A stretch of 64,000 nucleotides of DNA from assembly GCF_025685395.1 (NCBI RefSeq), contig NZ_JAGSYA010000003.1:1116001-1180000 (forward strand), read 5' to 3'. Position numbers and translations under genes: made by a program. The stretch's first letter is position 1. Every line of letters starts with the position of its first letter. This DNA comes from Terriglobus tenax. GTDB taxonomy: Bacteria > Acidobacteriota > Terriglobia > Terriglobales > Acidobacteriaceae. Shown here one piece after another: positions 43,743-51,046 of this stretch. The notes under the pieces are model-generated. The model did not search any database, was not told the origin of the DNA, and saw only the letters and a program-made list of their open reading frames with translations.

Positions 43743-46310
43743 ATGGGTTCCCTTAGCTGGACATCCGCCCGTCGCATCGCATGGCGTGAGATGCGCTCTT
43801 CGAAAGGCAAATTCGCCTTCGTCATTCTGTCCGTTGCCGTGGGTGTCGCCGCTCTCACCGGCGTCCGCGGTTTCAGCGGAGCTTTTCGCACTGAGCTGCT
43901 CGTCCGCGCCCGCTCCATCATGGCCGCCGACTTGTCCGCCCGCATGTTCGCGCAGCCAACACCCAGGGAAGAAGAAGGCCTTGTGGCGATGGAGAAAGAA
44001 GGCCTTCGCCTGACCACCGTGACCGAGATGGTCGCCATGGCCTCGGCCGAGCATTCGCTTGATCCGCTTCTGGTCTCGCTCAAAGCCATTGACCCGGCCG
44101 TGTATCCCTTCTATGGCTCCGTCGATCTTGCTTCAAAGGCCAGCCTCCGCAATGTGTTGCGCGACAACACGATTGTCTGCGCCGAAGATCTGCTGATCCG
44201 CTTGAATCTGAAGCCCGGTGACCGTGTGAAGATCGGAGAAAGCATCTTCACTATTGCCGGGATCGTCACCAATGAGCCCGATCGCCTCTCCGGCTCCTTC
44301 GCCGCCGGCCCCCGCGTGCTCATTACACAGAAGGGTCTTGAAGACGCTGGTCTTATTGTCGAAGGCAATCGCTCCAACGAGCGCTTCCTCTTTGAACTGC
44401 CGCAGGGAAGCACCGAGCAGCAGGTTGCCGCCTGGAAGGCGCGCCTGGTGGCTCTGCTGCCTGAGGCCCAGGTCTCTGACTACCGTGAAACCAACCCGGC
44501 CCTGACGCAGGGTCTGGATCGTGCCACCGGCATCCTCAGTCTGATGAGCCTGGTTGCGCTTGTCCTCGGCGCCATTGGTGTGGCCATGGCCATGCGTGCG
44601 CATCTGCAACAGCGCATGGATACCATCGCCATCATGAAGTCCCTGGGCGCGGGCAGCTCGCAGATCATGCGCATCTATCTGCTGCAGACAGTGCTCCTGG
44701 GGTTGATGGGCGGCATTGTCGGTGTGACGATGGGCACCGCGGTGCAGCGTTTCCTCCCCGTTCTGCTCAAACGGCTGATCAATGTGCAGCCGCCCTTTAC
44801 GCTGGACTGGCGTGCCGTCGCTGTCGGCCTGGTCAGCGGCCTGCTTACGACGCTGCTGTTCACGCTGCCGCCGCTGCTCGACATCCGCAAAGTCCGTCCC
44901 ATCCTGATCCTGCGTCGCGCCGTGGAGCAGAGCGACGAGCCGGCGCACAAAGCCTTCTTCACACGGCTGAAGTCCAACTGGGTGCAGTTCGCGGCAACGC
45001 TCTTTATTCTGCTCGGACTGGCGGGCATAGCTGCCACACTCAGTGATTCGGCCCAGACCGGATGGACCTTCGCCGCCGGTCTAGCCTCTGTCCTTGTCGC
45101 CCTGCTGGTCGCTGCCGCTGCGCTGCTGGCGATCCTTCGCCGTTTTCTCCGCGGGGCAGGTCTCTCGCTGCCCTCGGCCGTTCGCCACGGACTCGCCAAT
45201 CTTTACCGCCCCGGCAATCCTTCTGCCGCGTTGCTTGCCGCTGTTGGACTCGGCGTGATGCAGATCACCACGGTCGTGCTGATGCAGCAGGCAGTGGTGC
45301 GTGAACTCAAGGTCGTTTCTTCGCCCAGGATCCCGAATATCTTCCTGGTCGACATCGCCAACTCCGAGGTCGACGGAGTTCGCAAGGTGCTCACCAGCCA
45401 GCCCGGCATCACCGCCGAACCGGAGCTGATCCCGGTTATCAGCTCGCGCATCACTGCTGTGAACGGCGTACCGGCAAAAGACCTGCGCCTCACCAACTTT
45501 CCCAAGCGCATGCTGCAATCCATCCAGCTCACCTGGAGCGATGAACTTCCGCCCGGCACCATCATGCTGAAAGGGAACTGGTGGAAGCCCGGGGAGACCC
45601 TCCCCCTGGTCGCGATTGGCCAGCGCATGAGCGAGCGGCTCGGTGTTCAGATCGGTAGCCACATCACTTTCTCCGCGCAGGACAAGCCCATCAATGCCAT
45701 TGTGGGAGCCATCATCAAGTCTGACGGCCAACACGCTTTCTCACGCGCCGAGTTCATTCTGCCCAGGGCTCCGTTGCAGGGCTTTCCTGTCGTCTGGTAT
45801 GGAGGAGCGCATGTCGACCCCAAACAGGTAGGTCAACTGGAGCGCGCCATGTATGCGGCTTATCCGACGGTGACGGTTATTGACGTGGCGCAGGCGCTGG
45901 AAACCATCCGGCAGGTTGTCCTGCAGATCACTGTGGTCATCCAGTTTCTTTCGGCATTCTCCATCTTTGCAGGTCTGGTCATCCTGGCCTCGTCCATCGC
46001 CGGCACGCGCTATCGCCGCATCCGCGAGGTGGTTGTGCTCAAGACGCTCGGCGCGACACGCTCCCGCATTGCAACGGTCTTCTCCATTGAGTTCGCCGTG
46101 CTTGGCCTGGTCTCCGGCGTCACCGGAGTGCTTTTCGCTACCCTGGTCGCCCGCTTCCTCCAGCGGCAGATGGAGATCGAGTTCCATCTGCCATGGGGTA
46201 CTGATTTGCTGATGATCCTTGGTTCCGCCTCGATGGCTGTGCTCACCGGCTGGATCGCCAGCCACCGCGTTCTCGGTCAGAAACCGCTGGAGGTTCTGCG
46301 GGAAGAGTAG
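43743..46310 (+). CDS. ybbP: FtsX-like ABC permease, YbbP type, 855 aa
   Basis: Inner-membrane permease partner of the adjacent ATPase. It has an N-terminal membrane segment, a periplasmic MacB-like core domain, then two FtsX-type four-segment bundles (LMSLVALVLGAIGVAMAMRAHL and the repeat near VIQFLSAFSIFAGLVILASSIAGTRYRRIREVVVLKTLGATRSRI), which is the duplicated YbbP layout with extra central segments. MKSLGAGSSQIMRI and LKTLGATRSRIATV are the characteristic coupling-helix regions. Length and order agree with YbbP. Confidence 0.92.
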   Translation: MGSLSWTSARRIAWREMRSSKGKFAFVILSVAVGVAALTGVRGFSGAFRTELLVRARSIMAADLSARMFAQPTPREEEGLVAMEKEGLRLTTVTEMVAMASAEHSLDPLLVSLKAIDPAVYPFYGSVDLASKASLRNVLRDNTIVCAEDLLIRLNLKPGDRVKIGESIFTIAGIVTNEPDRLSGSFAAGPRVLITQKGLEDAGLIVEGNRSNERFLFELPQGSTEQQVAAWKARLVALLPEAQVSDYRETNPALTQGLDRATGILSLMSLVALVLGAIGVAMAMRAHLQQRMDTIAIMKSLGAGSSQIMRIYLLQTVLLGLMGGIVGVTMGTAVQRFLPVLLKRLINVQPPFTLDWRAVAVGLVSGLLTTLLFTLPPLLDIRKVRPILILRRAVEQSDEPAHKAFFTRLKSNWVQFAATLFILLGLAGIAATLSDSAQTGWTFAAGLASVLVALLVAAAALLAILRRFLRGAGLSLPSAVRHGLANLYRPGNPSAALLAAVGLGVMQITTVVLMQQAVVRELKVVSSPRIPNIFLVDIANSEVDGVRKVLTSQPGITAEPELIPVISSRITAVNGVPAKDLRLTNFPKRMLQSIQLTWSDELPPGTIMLKGNWWKPGETLPLVAIGQRMSERLGVQIGSHITFSAQDKPINAIVGAIIKSDGQHAFSRAEFILPRAPLQGFPVVWYGGAHVDPKQVGQLERAMYAAYPTVTVIDVAQALETIRQVVLQITVVIQFLSAFSIFAGLVILASSIAGTRYRRIREVVVLKTLGATRSRIATVFSIEFAVLGLVSGVTGVLFATLVARFLQRQMEIEFHLPWGTDLLMILGSASMAVLTGWIASHRVLGQKPLEVLREE

Positions 46311-46324
46311 CCCACTGAATCTAT

Positions 46325-46336
46325 TTCGATATCGAA
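46325..46336. promoter_or_regulatory. 12-bp perfect palindrome upstream of monooxygenase gene
   Basis: TTCGATATCGAA lies 18 bases before the ATG of the flavin-dependent oxidoreductase gene. Position suits an operator, for example of a MarR- or ArsR-type regulator, but no such gene is adjacent. Confidence 0.35.
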
Positions 46337-46353
46337 GCATCTATTCTACTGTT

Positions 46354-47373
46354 ATGCAGATCGGAATCGACAGCTTCGTGGATTACACGCCGGACGAGTC
46401 CGGCAACATCGTCTCTCCGCAGCAGCGTATGGCAGACCTGCTGGAGGAGATCGCGCTCGCCGACAAGGCTGGCCTTGCTGCCTTTGGTATCGGCGAGCAT
46501 CATCGCCCGGACTACCTTGCCAGCTCCCCGGCCACGATCCTGGCTGCAGCTGCGGCCATCACGAAGAACATTCGCCTGCAGAGTTCGGTCACGGTGCTTA
46601 GCTCGGACGAGCCCGTCCGCGTCTTTCAGCAGTTCGCCACGGTGGACCTGATCTCGAATGGCCGTGCGGAGATCGTCGTTGGCCGTGGCTCGTTTACAGA
46701 GAGCTACCCGCTCTTTGGTTACGACCTGAAGCTCTACGACAAGCTCTTTGCGGAGAAGCTTGACCTGCTGCTCCACCTGCGGGAGGAGACCAACGTCACC
46801 TGGGAGGGGGAACTGCGTCCGTCCCTGCACGGTGAAGGAGTCTACCCGCGCCCGGTACAAAAGAAGCTGCCTATCTGGCTCGGTGTAGGCGGAACGCCGC
46901 AGTCATTTGCGCGTGCCGGCCTGCTCGGCCTGCCGTTGATGGTTGCCGTCATCGGCGGAGAGCCGCACCGCTTCCGCCCGCTGATTGACCTCTACCGTAA
47001 GGCTTACCTGCAGTCCGGCCACCCGGAGCAGGAGATGAAGGTTGGCCTGCATGTTCTCGGCTTCCTGGCGGATACCGACCAGAAGGCAGGCGACACGATG
47101 TTTCCAGTCTGGCAGCGCCAGTTCGCGAAGATCGGCGCCGAACGTGGCTGGGGTGCTCCGCAGACCCGCGCACAGTTTGACGGCAATGCATCGCCAGCAG
47201 GAGCGTTCTTTGTCGGCAGCCCGCAGACGGTCGCTGCCAAGCTGAAGTACGTCAATGAAGTGCTCGGCGGAGTCGACCGCGTGAATATCCAGCTCACCTC
47301 CGGCACCCTGCCGCATGAGGACGTGATGCGCGCGGTCGAGCTTCTGGGCGAAGCCGCAAAGCTGACCGTCTGA
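46354..47373 (+). CDS. LLM-class flavin-dependent monooxygenase, 339 aa
   Basis: Bacterial-luciferase-like FMN-dependent oxidoreductase with a TIM barrel; the substrate is unknown. Family features: GLAAFGIGEHHRPDYLASSPATILAAAAAIT near the N-terminus, VRVFQQFATVDLISNGRAEIVVGRGSF, and the flavin-phosphate region IWLGVGGTPQSFARAG. The subgroup resembles the Atu2307/SP_0267-type LLM proteins. The ATG at 46354 is chosen since the upstream extension overlaps the permease gene and has no homology. A terminator-like hairpin follows. Confidence 0.88.
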   Translation: MQIGIDSFVDYTPDESGNIVSPQQRMADLLEEIALADKAGLAAFGIGEHHRPDYLASSPATILAAAAAITKNIRLQSSVTVLSSDEPVRVFQQFATVDLISNGRAEIVVGRGSFTESYPLFGYDLKLYDKLFAEKLDLLLHLREETNVTWEGELRPSLHGEGVYPRPVQKKLPIWLGVGGTPQSFARAGLLGLPLMVAVIGGEPHRFRPLIDLYRKAYLQSGHPEQEMKVGLHVLGFLADTDQKAGDTMFPVWQRQFAKIGAERGWGAPQTRAQFDGNASPAGAFFVGSPQTVAAKLKYVNEVLGGVDRVNIQLTSGTLPHEDVMRAVELLGEAAKLTV

Positions 47374-47412
47374 AGTTCTGCTCACATAAAGCAAGCCGCG
47401 TTCTGCGGCGAC

Positions 47413-47451
47413 ACTCCCTGTACCTGCCCCTGGATGGCAAGTACAGGGAGT
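47413..47451 (+). terminator. Terminator-like hairpin after monooxygenase gene
   Basis: ACTCCCTGTAC and GTACAGGGAGT form a perfect 11-bp stem, with an inner TGCC/GGCA pairing extending it. No strong U-run follows. Confidence 0.6.
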
Positions 47452-47515
47452 ATCAGCTGTTCTTCAATATTTCTCAGGATCAGGCGCTAAGCTTGCCGCG
47501 ACCGGTGTCATAGCG

Positions 47516-47544
47516 TTGACCAAAAACGTCCTAGGCAATACACT
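47516..47544 (+). promoter_or_regulatory. Sigma-70-type promoter of tRNA-Gln
   Basis: TTGACC and TACACT are separated by 17 bases, about 60 bases before the tRNA. Spacing and position fit a housekeeping promoter for the tRNA gene. Confidence 0.6.
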
Positions 47545-47604
47545 GACTTAGGTGAGTTGATCGCGCGGCGGTAAGCGCAGTCCTCGCTGGCCAATCTTAA
47601 AGAT

Positions 47605-47678
47605 TGCCCTCTCGTTCAATGGTAGGACAGTCGGCTCTGAACCGATCAATCGGGGTTCGAATCCCTGGGGGGCAACCA
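47605..47678 (+). tRNA. tRNA-Gln (anticodon CTG)
   Basis: The cloverleaf folds fully by hand: acceptor TGCCCTC/GGGGGCA with U1-A72 as expected for tRNA-Gln, D arm GTTC/GGAC, anticodon arm GTCGG-CTCTGAA-CCGAT with anticodon CTG, and T arm CGGGG-TTCGAAT-CCCTG. Discriminator A and CCA are encoded. It reads CAG codons. Integrase relics directly downstream and a degenerate copy of its 3' end 9.4 kb away show that it served as an integration site. Confidence 0.95.
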
Positions 47679-47725
47679 AGCGCGCACTTCCGCGCATCTT
47701 CTCGCACTACTTAGAATCCTTGAAA
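47659..47725 (+). repeat. Left imperfect direct repeat (att-like, includes tRNA 3' end)
   Basis: This segment, from the T arm of tRNA-Gln into the flank, recurs in the same orientation at 57093-57157. The T-arm part GAATCCCTGG matches exactly; after 8-10 diverged bases, 39 of 47 positions match without gaps, with 19 consecutive identical bases (47699-47717). It is the left end of the inferred island. Confidence 0.7.
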
Positions 47726-47810
47726 ACCAATAAAACCAATAAAAACAATGATTTACTTCTCTCTTGAGTGCGCTGACGTCCGAAAACGGACGGGGACAGC
47801 CGCGCTTTTT

Positions 47811-47853
47811 TGTGGGTACGATTGTGGGTATATTTAGGCAATCCTGTGGGTAC
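47811..47853. repeat. Three TGTGGGTA(C/T) repeats before integrase relic
   Basis: TGTGGGTAC, TGTGGGTAT and TGTGGGTAC begin at 47811, 47823 and 47845, just upstream of the integrase fragment. Such short direct repeats next to the attachment site are typical arm-type binding sites of P4-like tyrosine integrases. Confidence 0.5.
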
Positions 47854-47881
47854 GCGAAATACCCGCGTTTGGGAGGCATAA

Positions 47882-48127
47882 ATGGGACTCACTCTCAAAG
47901 AAATTGAGAACGCTAAACCACTAGCCAAGCAATACAAGTTGGCGGACAGTCGCGGCCTCTGTCTCTTAGTCACTCCTTCGGGTGGAAAGCTGTGGCGTTG
48001 GCGTTATCGGTTCGCTTGTAAAGAGAAGATGATGGCTTTCGGGGAATTCCGGACGGTGTCTCTGAAGGAAGTTCGCGACCTGCATTTCGCCGCTCGTCAG
48101 ACATTGGCTAACGGGATCGACCGTTGC
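47882..48127 (+). pseudogene. N-terminal fragment of P4-type tyrosine integrase
   Basis: The first ~80 residues match the DUF4102/Arm DNA-binding domain of P4-family integrases: LTLKEIENAKP, YKLADSRGLCLLVTPSGGKLWRWRYRF, MMAFGEFRTVSLKEVRDLHFAARQTLANGID. After GID the sequence switches abruptly to a different recombinase. The SAM-like and catalytic domains are missing. Its position right after tRNA-Gln fits an integrase of an element that used that tRNA. Confidence 0.85.
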
Positions 48128-48866
48128 GATTTCGCCTCTACCTCGAGTCTCTGGGCCTGGCAGCTGGAACCGTAACCAAATGCCTAGCCGCGGTAAGGGC
48201 GGCTCGCCCACGAGGCTGTAGATTCCGGCTTGCTCAGCTGCAGGTATTCATCGGGTGAAAGGAGCAAAACAGCTTGGAGCCCGCATGGGATCTGCGCAGT
48301 GCATGCGATCTCGCAATGTTGTCTGTGCTTGTGGGCTGCGGCTTACGCCGGGCGGAGCCCTCTGCGCTGACAGTTGAGGATTTACAGATCAGACAAGGGC
48401 ATTGGGCGATTGTGGACCTCGTCGGCAAAGGCAGTCATGTCCGTACCGTGCCGATGCCTGCTTGGGTGAAGGATGCTGTCGATCATTGGAGAAGTCTGGC
48501 GAAGGTGACCTCAGGCCGAGTATTCCGAGCTGTTAGCCGGCATGGGACGCCCTGGGGCAGGGCATATCCGAGAACGTGATCTGGTACGTGGTGCGAAAAG
48601 TCGCTGAACGGCTTCACTGGGACAATCTCGCGCCATACGATCTCCGACGAACGTGCGCTGAACTCTGCTATGTAAATGGCGGCGAATTAGAACAGATTCA
48701 GTTCTTCCTTGGTCACGTATCCCGCGCTGACCACCGAGCGGTACCTTGGCTGCAAGTGGAATCTGGAGAAGCCGGTCAACGATCGCTTTGGGTGTCTCTT
48801 CACTCGGGCGGCCGCGAGCTTACGTTGCTCGTGCGGCCGCGACCTGTTCGGCTGCCCATGAAGTAA
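48128..48866 (+). pseudogene. Frameshifted XerC/D-like tyrosine recombinase relic
   Basis: Pieces of one recombinase appear in different frames. First FRLYLESLGLAAGTV with the core-binding region, then DLAMLSVLVGCGLRRAE with catalytic Arg I and GKGSHVRTVPMP with the Lys. After a frame change near 48555 comes WDNLAPYDLRRTCAELC, and after another near 48720 TTERYLGCKWN with the nucleophile Tyr. The usual His of HxxR is Tyr here (PYDLRR). At least three frame breaks and an internal deletion make it non-functional. Confidence 0.85.
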
Positions 48867-48941
48867 ATTAATGTCTCTTCATTTTCCTAGTCAACAGCAG
48901 ATGGTTCCTATCCTTATGAGACTCGTGTAGCAAGAAGAGTG

Positions 48942-49586
48942 TCACGACTTCAAATACCCAAGCTCAAATGCTTTTAATACCGCTCTGGTCCGATCTCTAA
49001 CACAGAGCTTTTCGAGTATGTTTGAGACGTGATTTTTGACAGTTCCTTCTGCTACCCTAAGCGCGAAAGCGATCTCTGAGTTGCTGAATCCCCCCATAAG
49101 CAGTTGCAGGATCTCGATCTCGCGGTCGGTCAGTCGATCTTGTTTGGGGCGTGATGCGGTTGACTTCCGAGACTGCAAGGCTCGAAGCAGACGCTCTGTT
49201 AGAGCAGCTCCAAAGAATTTTTCACCACGAGCCACACTTCGTATTGCGTCGGCAAGACGCACCAGGCTTACATCTTTTAGAAGAAACCCCTTTGCACCAA
49301 GATGAAAGGCTTCCAGAACAATCTCGTCATCGTCAAAGGTTGTCAGGACGATGACGGGCATGGAAGGTCCTTGCGCCTCGAGATGGCGAAGCACATCAAT
49401 ACCGTCCATCTTCGGCATGCGCATATCCAGCAGGACAACATCGGGCTGATGTTGCCTGAGGACGGAGATGGCATCGAACCCATTGTCGGCTTGTGCTACG
49501 ACGCGGATATCTTCTGTAAGTAGTAGAAGGTTTTCGAGCCCTTCCCTTACGATGGTCTGATCTTCAATGAGCCCGACTCGAATCAT
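48942..49586 (-). CDS. NarL/FixJ-type response regulator, 214 aa
   Basis: Transcription factor of a two-component system. The receiver domain (~1-120) has the acidic pocket ED near residue 8-9, the phospho-acceptor Asp in VVLLDMRMP, Thr in VLTTFDD and Lys in FLLKD. The LuxR-type HTH (~148-214) reads LTDREIEILQLLMGGFSNSEIAFALRVAEGTVKNHVSNIL. Its ATG overlaps the kinase stop by one base, so kinase and regulator are translationally coupled. Confidence 0.93.
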   Translation of the reverse strand: MIRVGLIEDQTIVREGLENLLLLTEDIRVVAQADNGFDAISVLRQHQPDVVLLDMRMPKMDGIDVLRHLEAQGPSMPVIVLTTFDDDEIVLEAFHLGAKGFLLKDVSLVRLADAIRSVARGEKFFGAALTERLLRALQSRKSTASRPKQDRLTDREIEILQLLMGGFSNSEIAFALRVAEGTVKNHVSNILEKLCVRDRTRAVLKAFELGYLKS

Positions 49587-50788
49587 CAGTTGCTCCTCAG
49601 GGGCATGAGTGCCCGGACGGAGAGACCGGGATGTTCTCCACTGGATACCTCCACGTCTCCACCGAACTCGCGGAAGCGTTCGCGCATCCCGCGTAGCCCA
49701 AGTCCAAACTCCGGAACGGACTCTAACGTGGTGCCATCGTCGTGAGCATGTACCTGGACTTTATCTCCGTCGAGCCGAAGATCAATCCAGACCTGGCTGG
49801 CAGTGGAGTGCTTGATGGTGTTTGTGATGATCTCCTGCACACAGCGGATGAGGACGTTCGCCTGCTCCGGATCATCAACGGTGAGGTTGCTGGGAGCGTG
49901 CAGATGGATCTTCAGGTCTGGGAGTGCGGCGGTAAGAGCTTCAAGTGCGCCGGCAAGGTTGACCCCGGAGGTTTCCCTTAACTGGCGGACGACGCTTCTG
50001 ACATCGGCGAGAAGTCCCTGCGACACATCCTGCGTTTTCTTGATCAGGCTCCGGATGTCTTCATCTTTGCAGCGGTTGATTGCGATCTCCTGGTGGAGAT
50101 ACAGGGCCGTAAGCCGATGGCCGAGCGCGTCGTGCAGTTCGCGAGAAATTCTGAGGCGTTCATTCGAACGAGAGCTTTCTGCCAGCAATTCACGCGTCGC
50201 CTGTAGCTGTGCGTTGACCAGAGCCTGCTCTGTACGCAGATGAACTTCTTTTTTTGCCATCATCACGATGACCGCTGTGAACGAGTCCAGCGCAAAGATG
50301 GTGAAGTGGGAGAGCGTGTTCATGAAGTCGTTCGGAGAAAAGCTGGAGTTCAGCCACAGGTGGGCGATGCTCTGAACGACGATCCAGATGGTGGCCTGCC
50401 GTGCAGGCAGAACCAGCGCAACCTGCCAGCTGATAACGATCAGTGCGACAGCGATTGCAGAACCTGGCTGCAGCCAGGCAAAGTACATGACAACAGCAAC
50501 GCAGACCGCGCAAAGAGTCATTTGTACGGACCTGCTCTTGACGCGTTCAGTAAGCGATGCCCAGAAGCAGATGGCGTAGACACACCAGAGTGTCCACCAG
50601 ATTTGCTTAGGATCTGAGTGGGTAAACGCGTCTCGCGCCGCGGGATGGATGCGCGACGGGATAAGCAGTAAAGCCCAGATTGCTATGCCAACGTAGCGAA
50701 GCAGTCTTCGATACGTGTTGATGGTCCCAACTCCCATTGCTGTGATTACAGCACCGCGTGCATCTGGAGTCTGTATGCCAGAAGTCAT
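49586..50788 (-). CDS. Sensor histidine kinase, HisKA_3/NarX-like class, 400 aa
   Basis: Membrane sensor kinase. Five or six membrane segments fill the first ~165 residues (for example IAIWALLLIPS, WWTLWCVYAICFWASL, IVVQSIAHLWLN), with almost no periplasmic loop, which suggests sensing within the membrane. A coiled coil leads to the HisKA_3 H-box SRELHDALGHRLTALYL. The HATPase domain has the N-box EIITNTIKHS and G-box GLGLRGMRERF. It is the first gene of the operon, divergent from the TonB-type receptor, and so may control the receptor-peptidase-aminotransferase genes. Confidence 0.92.
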   Translation of the reverse strand: MTSGIQTPDARGAVITAMGVGTINTYRRLLRYVGIAIWALLLIPSRIHPAARDAFTHSDPKQIWWTLWCVYAICFWASLTERVKSRSVQMTLCAVCVAVVMYFAWLQPGSAIAVALIVISWQVALVLPARQATIWIVVQSIAHLWLNSSFSPNDFMNTLSHFTIFALDSFTAVIVMMAKKEVHLRTEQALVNAQLQATRELLAESSRSNERLRISRELHDALGHRLTALYLHQEIAINRCKDEDIRSLIKKTQDVSQGLLADVRSVVRQLRETSGVNLAGALEALTAALPDLKIHLHAPSNLTVDDPEQANVLIRCVQEIITNTIKHSTASQVWIDLRLDGDKVQVHAHDDGTTLESVPEFGLGLRGMRERFREFGGDVEVSSGEHPGLSVRALMPLRSN

Positions 50789-51046
50789 GGTATGAGTCCT
50801 ATGCCATATAGCACTTTCGCTACGTAGTGTCGAACGATATTGTGACGTTATTCAACGGGACAGCAAGACACTGGGAACGGAATCGCGGCGTGGTGAAGCT
50901 CCCAGGATTGGTTCGATCAGGATAGCAGAGGCTCCTCTAAAGGAACGCCATCTGGGATGCCGAGGTGTTTTCGCTAACCGTTGCGATAGCCGTACAGACG
51001 CTGCGTAGTGCAATTCAAAAATTCTTGATTTTGGGGGTACTCGGTG
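50789..51046. other. Divergent promoter region, two-component genes / receptor operon
   Basis: These 258 bases separate the kinase and receptor start codons and must hold both promoters. I found no clear inverted repeat for the NarL-type regulator and no RNA gene. Confidence 0.4.

Noticed and set aside
47811-47853. Possible CRISPR-like array from the TGTGGGTA repeats
   Set aside because: Units are only 9 bases with unequal short gaps and no spacers of CRISPR length; they fit integrase arm sites. I saw no CRISPR array or cas gene in the window.
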